A stretch of 64,000 nt of DNA, from contig NZ_JAGDYP010000002.1 of assembly GCF_017565765.1 (NCBI RefSeq), positions 124,001 to 188,000 on the forward strand, in the 5' to 3' direction. Made by a program: the position numbers and the translations under genes. Source of the stretch: Capnocytophaga bilenii (lineage in GTDB: Bacteria; Bacteroidota; Bacteroidia; Flavobacteriales; Flavobacteriaceae). Under the pieces are notes generated by a model. It had not been told where the DNA came from and did not search any database. It saw nothing but the letters and a program-made list of their open reading frames with translations. The number at the start of each line of letters is the position of its first letter. Within the stretch, counting starts at the first letter, position 1. Of this stretch, positions 8,329-16,374 are shown one piece after another.

Positions 8329-9419
8329 TATAGTCAAAAAGAAATGGTTTGCGAATTTATCAAACGGAAATTGAGAGTTAGAAGTGACTCTAACTCCTTT
8401 TTATAAGTATGTATATTATCAAAGAAATTCCTTATAGCATCTCGGAATTCTGTCTTGTTCCGATAGAAACCCGTATTGATTACTTTTTTTCGTAAGAATT
8501 TCCACAAGTGCTCTATTAAATTGAGGTTCGGAGAGTATGGAGGCAAGAAAATTTGCTTGATTCTATTATCTTCTACCCAGTTTTGAAGCTCTTTATTGTG
8601 ATAATAGCGAGCATTATCGGATATAATATAAATATTTTTAGCGTTTGGATGCTTTTTAAGAGCTAATTCGTAAAGTTCTTTTGTTGATTCTGCATTAACG
8701 CATTCACAATCAAGAGCTATTACATCTGTAACATCATAAGCATTAAGCAAACCATTGATATTCACTCTATCACGTCCACTAACTGTTGGTTGTTGAAACT
8801 CTTTACCTTTCTCTATCCAAGCATAAGTGGAACGGCTGTTGTGCGTAGGATGAACACCATCGGCAAAATACACCACATCCCCTTCTTCCTTTTCTTGAAG
8901 AATTTTAGAGAGCGCTTCAGCAAATAGTTTTTGTTTTAAAGGATCCGCCTCACAAGGCACTTCGGTTGTTTTCTTGTAGGAAAAACCAATTCTGTTAAGT
9001 AAATCAGCCATTCCTTGTGGAGTATAGGTAACTTCAAAAGTGTCTTTAACCCATTGAGATACTTGTTTTGCATCTGTATAAAGATGTGTGCGTAACTCTT
9101 GTTTTAAGGATTCTATTTGAAAAATATTAAGCAGACCTTGATAACCTTTATAACGATTCTCAAGAAGTTTATCTAGTCCTCCTTCAAGATATAAGGAACG
9201 ATAACGATAAGTAGTAGAAATATCTATACCCAAGCAATCAGCAACAAAAATAGGAGTATTGCCCATAGAAAGCATCAAAATGCAGGTAACTCGGGCATAA
9301 TCCAGCGACCTTGCAAGTTGCGTTGGAGCTTTCTAAGTTCCTCTATTTCTGTTGGTGATAATGTTAGTTCCATAGACAGTGCAAAGATAATAAATCTTTT
9401 ATTTATTCGCAATCTAAAT
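8329..9419 (-). mobile_element. IS630-family insertion sequence, copy A (right end missing)
   Basis: The left end is TATAGTCAAA; the transposase stop codon lies inside this terminal repeat. At the other end the sequence follows the MITE end up to about CGCAATCTAAAT and then switches to the cargo DNA instead of continuing to TTTGACTATA. The transposase promoter motif (minus strand TATCTTTG at 9382-9389) is kept. Confidence 0.8.
8334..9373 (-). pseudogene. IS630-family transposase with a 1-nt frameshift near its N-terminus
   Basis: The intended start is ATG 9371-9373 (MELTLSPTEIEELRKL). Compared with the other copies, one G is missing at about 9304 (ATCCAGCG versus ATCCGAGCG), which breaks the frame after about 23 codons. 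From 9278 to the stop the frame is open for 314 residues. All catalytic DDE parts are present: 'VVYFADGVHPTHN', 'IYIISDNARYYHN' and 'FLPPYSPNLNLIEHLWKFLRKK'. The intact length would be 346 residues. The product is probably inactive unless an internal start at 9278 or ribosomal slippage is used. Confidence 0.85.
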
Positions 9420-9485
9420 ATATTCCAATGTAGGGATTAGTGATCGTTTTTGCTTTTGCCGAAAAAGCAGAAACATACAGTAGCT

Positions 9486-9764
9486 TTAAAGTGAAGTAAT
9501 AAAAGTTAAGAATCCTAAAACTACCCCTACCAAATTGGGGATAATGAGAATATAATCTGGCTTAGGCTCTTTTGTCCAGCCATACACCACCCAGATAAGA
9601 CAAGACCCAGCTGCAAACAAAGGTTGCCAAGGTTGTGCTTTGTGCCCCTCTAAGTTGGCCATAATTTGAGGAATATAGGCTACAAATACAGCCACTCCTA
9701 TAAAGGCTCCTATGGAACCTATAAGCAAATTAATTTTTTGCTTGATATTTCTTTTTTCGTTCAT
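9486..9764 (-). CDS. SemiSWEET sugar transporter, mobile copy 1
   Basis: 92 residues with three transmembrane helices (about residues 11-31, 45-62 and 70-90) and the PQ-loop signature 'AYIPQI' (P32, Q33) in helix 1. SemiSWEETs are half-size homologues of eukaryotic SWEETs; they work as dimers and move sugars passively across the inner membrane. Spliced between IS630 sequences, this copy encodes exactly the same protein as the copies at 18060 and 18789. It has a consensus promoter at 9782-9812 and is probably expressed. It differs from the resident gene at 33929, which shares only the family core. Confidence 0.85.
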   Translation of the reverse strand: MNEKRNIKQKINLLIGSIGAFIGVAVFVAYIPQIMANLEGHKAQPWQPLFAAGSCLIWVVYGWTKEPKPDYILIIPNLVGVVLGFLTFITSL

Positions 9765-9781
9765 AATAATATGGTTTTCTG

Positions 9782-9812
9782 CAAAGATAGTAATAATTTG
9801 CGATTTTACAAA
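9782..9812 (-). promoter_or_regulatory. Consensus promoter of SemiSWEET copy 1
   Basis: On the minus strand: TTTG (9809-9812), a 19-nt spacer, TATCTTTG (9782-9789), then the ATG 17 nt further. The same sites recur upstream of copies 2 (18356-18386) and 3 (19085-19115). Confidence 0.75.
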
Positions 9813-9866
9813 GAAACTTCAAAAATAATTAGAAACATTTTTATTTTACACTCTGCGTAACGAAGC

Positions 9867-9935
9867 CTATAATCTCCGAATATAAGGGTCTTCCACTACA
9901 TCAATAATAGCTAAAATATCAGCTGGAATACGCAT
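9867..9935 (-). other. Short ORF remnant upstream of SemiSWEET copy 1
   Basis: Reads MRIPADILAIIDVVEDPYIR plus two more residues, then TAG. The frame continues open upstream for about 12 more codons to the MITE boundary, so it looks like the C-terminal end of a larger gene cut off by the MITE. In the other two copies the TAG is CAG and the peptide runs seven residues further to a TAA. No family is recognised. Confidence 0.4.
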
Positions 9936-9972
9936 TGATGAGTGAGTAATATTAAGCTTTTTTGTCAATTTC

Positions 9973-10162
9973 TATAGTCAAAAAGAAATGGTTTGCGAAT
10001 TTATCAAAATGCAGGTAACTCGGGCATAATCCGAGCGACCTTGCAAGTTGCGTTGGAGCTTTCTAAGTTCCTCTATTTCTGTTGGTGATAATGTTAGTTC
10101 CATAGACAGTGCAAAGATAATAAATCTTTTATTTATTCGCAATCTAAATTTGTTTGACTATA
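9973..10162 (-). mobile_element. IS630-derived MITE, copy 1 (both ends intact)
   Basis: 190 bp from TATAGTCAAA to TTTGACTATA. It equals the two ends of the IS630 element with the interior removed. The deletion ends fall in the 6-bp repeat ATCAAA, present at both sites in the full element. The deletion is in frame: the minus strand (10103 to 9978) encodes a 41-residue peptide made of the first 33 transposase residues joined to its last 8 (INSQTISF). Confidence 0.85.
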
Positions 10163-10238
10163 ATTCGGTTGCTTTTGCCCATAAAGTGATGAGCATTGTT
10201 TCAGGTATTTTGTTCATAAAGCTTACGAATTAGAATCA

Positions 10239-10266
10239 AGGCCTGTCGAACGTGTCAAACAGGCCT
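10239..10266 (-). terminator. Inverted repeat downstream of the DUF4374 gene
   Basis: Arms AGGCCTGT / ACAGGCCT, 8 bp, loop 12 nt, 12 nt past the stop codon at 10278. It has no T run on the minus strand, so terminator activity is uncertain. Confidence 0.35.
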
Positions 10267-10277
10267 GATTTCGAGAG

Positions 10278-11501
10278 TTAGAACTCGTGAAAGAACGCTG
10301 GGTTGCCTACAGTGGTTAGTATTTGCTCTATTGTACCAGTAGCGGGGTCGTACAAAAATAGTCCGCGTTTATCAGTACCAAAGGCAGCAAATACAGCTTT
10401 ATCCTTGTACTTGCTGATGAATACACTATACCCATCGGTAAGAGGTATGCCTTCTATTTGCTTAATAGTTTTAGCATTAAGGTCTATAATAACAGCCATC
10501 GAGCTTTTGGCAGTATAAGGGTTTGCCGTATAGAGTTCAGAAATACCTACATAAGCAGCTACTTTGCCGCTACCCATATACTGTGCGTTAAGTACGCAAG
10601 CGGGTTTATAGGTAGTACCTTCAATAGTGGTGGTAGATATATCCCACGTTTTGGCAGTATCAAATTCTGTTTCCGATACAGTGTTAGCATTTGGTATGCA
10701 TATAAATCCACTTTTTTTATTAGCAGGGTTGAAGCCAAAATATCCTACAGTAGCTATATACAGGTCTTTTGTTTCGGTAACGAACATCATTCCTCTACAC
10801 TGAGCCATAGGGCGTGTAGGGAAAGTAAGTCCTGAAGTAGTTTCAGAAATTACTTTTTCTACTACGTCTGTTTGTGGGTTGATGATAGCCACATCACATT
10901 GTAGGTAGTCAGCGTAAGGTTGCCAACCACCACCTGGGTTTATTTGGGTAAGGCTTAGGTAGTATTTACCGTTGTGTAGTATACCCATAGCAGGGTCGGG
11001 ACTGGTATCGCCGTGAGCGTATTTAGTAAGACTTATTTCACCTTTCTTTTCCAAAGTTTGTGGGTTGATAATCCACACAACGCCTATACCGTACAGAGGT
11101 AGATATGCTTTGGTAGGACTAACGATGGTTAGGTTTCCTACCATTGAGTTAGCAGGTGTCGATAGGTTAGCTTTTTTAGTAAAGCGTTTGGTAGAGGGGT
11201 CGTAGGTATAAAGGATTACGCCTCCGGTACTTTTGATAGTATCGAATAGGTAGATGTTATTACCTTCTACCTGAACAGAGCTACCAAACTCTACCTGCTC
11301 TGCCAAGCTATTATCAATAGTGCCCGACAGCGAGCCGAAAAGCTGTAAGTATGAGCTACCACTCATACCATCATTGGTTAATGAGGTTTCGAGGAGGTAG
11401 TTACCCATTCCTCCTTTAAGGATAGTTTCGGGAGTGTCTTCTTTTTTGCAAGACACAGCGATGAGTGCTAATGAGCACAAGGTTAAGATTGATTTTTTCA
11501 T
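10278..11501 (-). CDS. DUF4374-like surface lipoprotein
   Basis: 407 residues with a lipoprotein signal: a hydrophobic run followed by 'AVSCKKE', lipidated at C18. The body consists of repeated beta-propeller-like blades ('NIYLFDTIKSTGGVILYTYDP', 'KAYLPLYGIGVVWIINPQTLEKKGEI', 'KAVFAAFGTDKRGLFLYDPATGTIEQI'), as in DUF4374 proteins. It lies 32 nt downstream of the TonB-dependent receptor in the same operon. In Bacteroidota such proteins commonly accompany siderophore or metal receptors and are thought to help capture the ligand at the surface; that role is inferred here from context. Confidence 0.75.
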   Translation of the reverse strand: MKKSILTLCSLALIAVSCKKEDTPETILKGGMGNYLLETSLTNDGMSGSSYLQLFGSLSGTIDNSLAEQVEFGSSVQVEGNNIYLFDTIKSTGGVILYTYDPSTKRFTKKANLSTPANSMVGNLTIVSPTKAYLPLYGIGVVWIINPQTLEKKGEISLTKYAHGDTSPDPAMGILHNGKYYLSLTQINPGGGWQPYADYLQCDVAIINPQTDVVEKVISETTSGLTFPTRPMAQCRGMMFVTETKDLYIATVGYFGFNPANKKSGFICIPNANTVSETEFDTAKTWDISTTTIEGTTYKPACVLNAQYMGSGKVAAYVGISELYTANPYTAKSSMAVIIDLNAKTIKQIEGIPLTDGYSVFISKYKDKAVFAAFGTDKRGLFLYDPATGTIEQILTTVGNPAFFHEF

Positions 11502-11533
11502 GGTTTTATATGTTTTTGTTATTAATTGCGTTT

Positions 11534-13855
11534 TTAGAATATAACTCTAATCTTCACTCCCCCATTGATTCCAGGGAGCGGACGGTTAAATTCTGATAAA
11601 GTCTTTTCATTCGTTACATTGCGCAATTTACCCGATATAAAAAGTTTGTTGTTCAGAAAACTGTGTTCAAAGCCTATATCAAGAGTAGTGCTGCGCGGTA
11701 TACGGCGTTTCTGCAACTGGGTCATTTCAAAATCGTAAAAATATTCTTCTACGAAAGCTACATCGGCAAACAGACGCGTATTCTGACCGCTGCCGCCAAA
11801 AAGGTTTTCGCGGTGAAACTCTACCCCTGCATTTGCCATCAGGTAGGGTATGTTGGGCATACGCTTGCCTTTGGTAGGGTTGGGCACGGTACTAGCCGGC
11901 TCGTAATCGCGAGTATCGCGTAGGTCTTGGTAGGTAGTATTCACATAGGCGTAGAGCGAGGGTAGCACATCGGCTTTAGCTTCAAACTCCATACCTAGAG
12001 TGCGCATCTCCCCAAAATTCTGATACTGTGCCCCTATCAGTCCAGAGGTGTAGCGTATCATATCTTGCAGATACATATAAAAGAAGTTCATTTCTATCTG
12101 CGCATTGCTGCGGTGTTTGCCGGTTAGGTCAAACAGAACCCCTATATTCGCGCTGGTGTTGCGTTCAGGCAATAGGTCAGCACTGGGCACTACACTAATA
12201 CCATCTCCCAAAAGCTCTGTTTCTGAAGGGATACGCACCTCATAACCTGCCGATAGCTTACCCATTAGCGAGGGCAAAAACCGATAGCGCAAGGCGTTGT
12301 TCACTCCCCAATTGCTCTTGTGTACATCTACATCATACTTACCAGGTACAAACAGCGGTGCCATTTGGGTATGCATAGTGTATTGGTAGTAGCGCAAGGT
12401 GAGCGAATTCAGAAATACATCATTAAGCGACCGCAGGTCATAGGTAAGACCACTCACCCAGCTGTGCATATGCGAATCAAAATTCACCTGCTTGCCTAAG
12501 CTGCGCGTCTTCAGCTCATCTTTAGGGGTACCTTCTGCTATAGAGAGCACACTGTTGAAGTTAAAAGAATGACGTTCGTTTATGATATACTCTAAGTTCG
12601 TTTTGTTGATGAAGGAGAGTTTTTGGTCGTCAGAGTCCGAAGGGAAGTTATACCCCGCCTCACCACCATAGCGCGAAGGGGTAGGGTAGGAGGTACCGTC
12701 CCATTCATAGCGACGAGTAGCTTTATCGATAAAATTCATTTGGGTGAGTACCAATCCGTTGAACATATCAAGGTTAAGCCCTTCGGTAAGGAAATTGTCT
12801 TTGGTGAATTTGTTAGCCAAACCTGCCATTAGCGATTCGCTATAGGCTTCGCGTATGTCGTACTCTATACCTTGCACTTCTTTGTAGGTCTTCACCAATA
12901 CGGGCTCAAACTCTACCTTGTCAAACCACCATTTTTTAGCGGTAAATCCACCTCCTATCAGGTATTTGCGATACTTATCGTGGTTGCGAGTGATGCGCAA
13001 TCCCTTGCGGTAGGGCGAGTCAAAAGTATAGTTATTATCAGAAGTAGTATAACCACCCCCGATACCTAAGGTATATCCGCGTTCTTTTAGGTTGCGTTTA
13101 AAAACTCCTTGTACTTTATGGGTATTGAAACTCTCATAACCATAGCTGAGGTCGGCATATTTATCGGGGTACTCGCGAATGACGATATTGATAGCTCCTC
13201 CCAAAGACGATCCTCCAAAGCGGGCAGGTACCACACCTTTGTAAATCTCAATGCGGTCTATCATATCTACCGGAATATCATTGATGTCTAAATAATCGGT
13301 CTGCTCAGTCATTGGCAATTCATCTATAAAAAAGCCAATGCGCTTGCCCTCTAAGCCTCGTACCGAAATACGCGAACTACTACCTACCCCTCCAGAAGTC
13401 CGCAGAGTGATGCCTACCGTCTTGGCGAGGATATCTTGCACATTGCTCACCGTACCCCGCATATTGCTCATATCAATTACCGTGATAGGCATACTCTCTT
13501 CTTTTTTTTGGTGTGCTATAGTCTTTGCCGATACTATTACTTCGCTTATTTGCTCAGCTTGCTCTTTTAATGATATGTCTATGCGTGTTTGTTGACCGGT
13601 GCTTACTTTTTTAGTAGCAGTCTGATAACCTAAGTAACTGAATATGATGGTATAATTACCTTTTGGCAAGCCAGCCAACTCATACTCTCCATTAGCATTA
13701 GCAATACTCCCTTTCTTCAATTCTTTAATGTAAACAGTAGCTTGTGGCAAGCCGATACCCGTACTTTTGTCAGTAATGGTACCGATGAGTTTATACGTAT
13801 TCTGAGCCGATACTGAAGCAGAAATTAACAGTAATAAATAAAAAAATCTGTTCAT
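11534..13855 (-). CDS. TonB-dependent outer-membrane receptor, probably for iron-siderophore
   Basis: 773 residues from ATG 13853-13855, which places a signal peptide (MNRFFYLLLLISASVSAQ) at the start; the frame open to 13960 is rejected. After the signal comes a carboxypeptidase-D-regulatory-like domain (residues about 22-95, 'GTITDKSTGIGLPQATVYIK'). Then comes a plug domain with 'NVQDILAKTVGITLRTSGGVGSSSRISVRGLEGKR' character and 'VVPARFGGSSLGGAINIVIREYP', then a 22-strand-type barrel ending in '...GGVKIRVIF'. It imports its ligand using energy from TonB. The divergent PchR-like regulator and the DUF4374 partner suggest an iron-siderophore or similar metal complex. Confidence 0.85.
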   Translation of the reverse strand: MNRFFYLLLLISASVSAQNTYKLIGTITDKSTGIGLPQATVYIKELKKGSIANANGEYELAGLPKGNYTIIFSYLGYQTATKKVSTGQQTRIDISLKEQAEQISEVIVSAKTIAHQKKEESMPITVIDMSNMRGTVSNVQDILAKTVGITLRTSGGVGSSSRISVRGLEGKRIGFFIDELPMTEQTDYLDINDIPVDMIDRIEIYKGVVPARFGGSSLGGAINIVIREYPDKYADLSYGYESFNTHKVQGVFKRNLKERGYTLGIGGGYTTSDNNYTFDSPYRKGLRITRNHDKYRKYLIGGGFTAKKWWFDKVEFEPVLVKTYKEVQGIEYDIREAYSESLMAGLANKFTKDNFLTEGLNLDMFNGLVLTQMNFIDKATRRYEWDGTSYPTPSRYGGEAGYNFPSDSDDQKLSFINKTNLEYIINERHSFNFNSVLSIAEGTPKDELKTRSLGKQVNFDSHMHSWVSGLTYDLRSLNDVFLNSLTLRYYQYTMHTQMAPLFVPGKYDVDVHKSNWGVNNALRYRFLPSLMGKLSAGYEVRIPSETELLGDGISVVPSADLLPERNTSANIGVLFDLTGKHRSNAQIEMNFFYMYLQDMIRYTSGLIGAQYQNFGEMRTLGMEFEAKADVLPSLYAYVNTTYQDLRDTRDYEPASTVPNPTKGKRMPNIPYLMANAGVEFHRENLFGGSGQNTRLFADVAFVEEYFYDFEMTQLQKRRIPRSTTLDIGFEHSFLNNKLFISGKLRNVTNEKTLSEFNRPLPGINGGVKIRVIF

Positions 13856-13914
13856 AAATTTGCTTGTTTGGTATAGATTATTTACTTTTGTTCTAAACAA
13901 TGAGTTTCTGAAGG

Positions 13915-13922
13915 CAAAAGTA
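13915..13922 (-). promoter_or_regulatory. -7 element of the TonB receptor operon
   Basis: Minus strand TACTTTTG, about 60 nt upstream of the receptor start. A similar TACTTTTG faces the other way at 13883-13890 and could serve the AraC gene at 13975. No good -33 element was found for either, as is usual for activator-dependent promoters. Confidence 0.45.
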
Positions 13923-13974
13923 CAGCAAAAACACACGCGAGACTTTAATCTTATTAGCAAAGATTTTAATTTGA

Positions 13975-14934
13975 ATGGCTATGATAAATGAAGTAACATT
14001 ACCGTTGATAACCAATGAAGAAGAAATACTTACTTATTACGAAGGGGTAAGCGAGCAAATAGCTCATTTTCAGTTAGAGCAACAAGCCTTAGGGCATCAT
14101 ACTTACTACCGTTGGCAAGCGCAAGTAAAACAAGAGGCTACTTTCGAAGGACGTATGGATATCCCTTCTTTGCGCCTCTATTTTGTAACCCAAACCCACA
14201 AAGGCATTCAGATAGAGGTAGATAAATCTATTTCCACTGCCAAGGCAGGAACGCATAATATCTTTTTCGGACGTGAAGAATGCACAGGCAAAGACTTTTT
14301 GCATAAAGACGATACTATAGAGGTCATTACCTTAGCCATTAGTGCCGAGCAGTTTGAGCAGATAGCTACTCAGTACCCCGAAACCTTTATGAGTTGGTAT
14401 GAGCGTTACCAGCGCAGCGGCAACTTTATCCTTTCACCCGACTATGCTCTGCCTACTACTTTTGCTATGCAAACAGCGCTAAGCCAATTGCAGCAAGCCT
14501 CCTTATTGGGCAAGGCTTCCCGCCCTTATGCCGAACTCAAGGTACAAGAACTTCTCCTCTTGCAGCTCTATCAATACGAACAACAGCAGAGCCAAAATTG
14601 CCAGTATTGCAAGACCCAAACCGATGTACAGAAGATGTACGAAGTGCGCGACCGCCTTATAGCACAATTAGATGCCACCCCCTCTATTACCGATTTAGCT
14701 CGTGCAGTAGGTATTAACGAAAAGAAGCTGTGCTACGGATTTAAAGAAGTGTTTGGCAATACCGTCTTTGGTTATTTATACGAGTATAAGATGACCTTAG
14801 CGCGCCAGCTACTCCTCCATACCGATAAGACCATCAGCGAGGTCGCCCTCGCTTGTGGCTACGACTATCTGTCGCATTTCTCAACAGCCTTCAAGCGCAA
14901 ATACGGCATCAATCCCAAACAGCTCAAAAATTAA
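13975..14934 (+). CDS. AraC family regulator, PchR-like
   Basis: 319 residues; a second ATG lies at 13981. The N-terminal half resembles the sensor part of PchR/YbtA-type siderophore regulators, including the linker pattern 'YAELKVQELLLLQL' (residues about 182-195). The C-terminal 100 residues contain both HTH motifs ('ITDLARAVGINEKKLCYGFK' and 'ISEVALACGYDYLSHFSTAF') with the family end 'KRKYGINPKQLK'. It is divergent from the TonB receptor, with about 120 nt between the starts, so it most likely activates that receptor operon when the siderophore is present. A Cys pair (CQYC, about residue 210) precedes the HTH. Confidence 0.8.
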   Translation: MAMINEVTLPLITNEEEILTYYEGVSEQIAHFQLEQQALGHHTYYRWQAQVKQEATFEGRMDIPSLRLYFVTQTHKGIQIEVDKSISTAKAGTHNIFFGREECTGKDFLHKDDTIEVITLAISAEQFEQIATQYPETFMSWYERYQRSGNFILSPDYALPTTFAMQTALSQLQQASLLGKASRPYAELKVQELLLLQLYQYEQQQSQNCQYCKTQTDVQKMYEVRDRLIAQLDATPSITDLARAVGINEKKLCYGFKEVFGNTVFGYLYEYKMTLARQLLLHTDKTISEVALACGYDYLSHFSTAFKRKYGINPKQLKN

Positions 14935-14940
14935 CCATTA

Positions 14941-14971
14941 AAAAAGCCACAGCTTTAGGCTATGGCTTTTT
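14941..14971 (+). terminator. Intrinsic terminator after the AraC gene
   Basis: Arms AAAAAGCCACAGC / GCTATGGCTTTTT (one mismatch) with a 5-nt loop. The A and T runs on either side mean it can work in both directions, which suits the convergent gene at 15000. Confidence 0.8.
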
Positions 14972-14999
14972 CGTTCTTAGTTAGTGAAATAATAATAAT

Positions 15000-15257
15000 T
15001 TACTTGTCAATCGACCCTACTACGCGCTTCATAAAGCTGTTTAGGGCTTCTTTCTGCGGAGTGCCGGCTTTTATCATATTATCCACCTCAATGGCTCCGT
15101 AGAAATTAGAGAGCAATTCACCTATTACGTCAAGCTCCTCATCTTTGAGTTGCTCACATTCTATGAGATTTTCGAGAGTCTCTACCGTCTCATTCACATA
15201 ATCCTGATCGTTGGTTTCAATAAACTGAACGATGTGTTTAATTACCGGTAATCTCAT
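15000..15257 (-). CDS. Small conserved protein of the redox operon (DUF6952-like)
   Basis: 85 residues, acidic and helical, with no cysteines and no signal peptide. It overlaps the thioredoxin gene upstream by 20 nt, showing tight coupling. I believe this matches the short flavobacterial family found behind a thioredoxin-like gene, but I cannot confirm the family number. Function unknown; a role as a partner of the thioredoxin is inferred from context. Confidence 0.65.
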   Translation of the reverse strand: MRLPVIKHIVQFIETNDQDYVNETVETLENLIECEQLKDEELDVIGELLSNFYGAIEVDNMIKAGTPQKEALNSFMKRVVGSIDK

Positions 15258-15549
15258 CTATAAATTGCTTTAATATTTCGGCTTTATTAGTTTGCACTTG
15301 GTTTACCAAAGCACCATTTTTGAAAGCCGCAAAAGTAGGTAGGTTATCCACTTTAGCCAGTTTGCGCGATTCTGTAAACGCCTCAGCATCTACATATACG
15401 AAAGTAGCATTAGCGGTTTCGCTAGCGTACTTTTTAAACTTTGGTTTCATTATTTTGCAATTGCCGCACCATCCAGCGCCAAATTGTACGAATACAAGCG
15501 GATTAGCAGCTACTACTTCTTGCAAGTTATCTTGGGTTAGTTCTGTCAT
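15238..15549 (-). CDS. Thioredoxin-family protein with CGNC active site
   Basis: 103 residues with a single thioredoxin fold and no signal peptide, so cytoplasmic. The active site is 'GWCGNC' (C28, C31) in place of the usual WCGPC. The cis-proline is in 'VDNLPTFAAF'. It lies 84 nt downstream of the 2-Cys peroxiredoxin and is a likely reductant for it. The altered CxxC dipeptide should change its redox potential compared with standard thioredoxin. Confidence 0.85.
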   Translation of the reverse strand: MTELTQDNLQEVVAANPLVFVQFGAGWCGNCKIMKPKFKKYASETANATFVYVDAEAFTESRKLAKVDNLPTFAAFKNGALVNQVQTNKAEILKQFIDEITGN

Positions 15550-15633
15550 ACTGATAAATTTTAATTGAGTGAGTCTTTTAGTCAGTGCAAATAGATAGGT
15601 TTACAATGATTAAGTTATTATGAAAAATTATAA

Positions 15634-16269
15634 TTAGTGCGATGCTAAATAGCTAGCAACTCCTTTGCGGTCAGCATTCATGGCATCTTTACCTTCTTCC
15701 CAGTTAGCAGGGCATACTTCACCGTGTTGTTGTACGTGGGTGTAAGCATCTACTAATCTAAGGTATTCTTTTACGTTACGTCCTAGAGGCATATCGTTGA
15801 TGCTTTCGTGGAATACTTTACCAGTTTCGTCTATGAGGTAAGTAGCGCGGAAAGTAACATCATCACCTTCTAAAAGGTAAGCGTCAGCTACTTCGTCATA
15901 TACCTCGTTAGAGTCAAGGATACCAAGTGTACGAGCAAGGTTGCGGTTGCTATCAGCCAAGATAGGGTAAGTAACACCCTCAATACCACCATTGTTTTTA
16001 GGGGTATTTAGCCAAGCGAAGTGTACTTCAGCAGTATCGCAAGAAGCGCCGATAACCTTCACGTTGCGTTTTTCAAATTCAGCCAAAGCCTCTTGAAAAG
16101 CGTGTAGCTCAGTAGGGCATACGAAAGTAAAGTCTTTAGGATACCAGAAAAGGAGTACTTTCTTTTTATTGTTTACGGCTTCGTTAAGCACGTTTATTTT
16201 GAATGTGTCCCCAAGGTCGCTCATAGCGTTAACCTCAATGTTAGGGAATTTTTTTCCTACGAATGACAT
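15634..16269 (-). CDS. Typical 2-Cys peroxiredoxin (AhpC/Prx1 group)
   Basis: 211 residues. The peroxidatic cysteine is C51 in 'FTFVCPTE' and the resolving cysteine C186 in 'EVCPANW'. It reduces hydrogen peroxide and organic peroxides in the cytoplasm and is recycled by a thioredoxin or AhpF-like protein; the thioredoxin gene lies immediately downstream. A TAATTTTG -7 element lies 35 nt upstream. No ahpF is seen here. It could be named ahpC, but the C-terminal region is also close to thioredoxin-dependent Prx1 proteins. Confidence 0.9.
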   Translation of the reverse strand: MSFVGKKFPNIEVNAMSDLGDTFKINVLNEAVNNKKKVLLFWYPKDFTFVCPTELHAFQEALAEFEKRNVKVIGASCDTAEVHFAWLNTPKNNGGIEGVTYPILADSNRNLARTLGILDSNEVYDEVADAYLLEGDDVTFRATYLIDETGKVFHESINDMPLGRNVKEYLRLVDAYTHVQQHGEVCPANWEEGKDAMNADRKGVASYLASH

Positions 16270-16303
16270 ATTTATGATGTTTTATGGTTTATTTTTCTGG
16301 CGG

Positions 16304-16311
16304 CAAAATTA
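16304..16311 (-). promoter_or_regulatory. -7 element of the peroxiredoxin operon
   Basis: Minus strand TAATTTTG (TAnnTTTG), 35 nt before the ATG. No OxyR-like site was recognised by eye. Confidence 0.45.
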
Positions 16312-16374
16312 CTATCATTTTTTATTGAAGAAATAGTTTTCTAATTGAAAGAATTTATAAAGCAATAAGTTTAA

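Larger units (their letters stand above)
8329..10162. mobile_element. IS630/SemiSWEET composite element, locus 1
   Basis: The outer ends are exact inverted repeats: TATAGTCAAA at 8329 and TTTGACTATA ending at 10162, each with the TA dinucleotide that IS630/Tc1 elements duplicate. Between them lie an IS630 copy (8329-9419) that has lost its own right end, a SemiSWEET gene with its promoter, an ORF remnant and a 190-bp MITE that supplies the right end. The same order of cargo and MITE recurs at 17.9-19.5 kb. The block is therefore best read as a transposable unit carrying a transporter gene. Whether it moved as one piece is inferred from the repeated arrangement, not shown directly. Confidence 0.65.

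Noticed and set aside
13856-13960. 35-residue extension of the TonB receptor
   Set aside because: The signal peptide begins at the ATG 13853-13855, and the extension would cover the promoter region.
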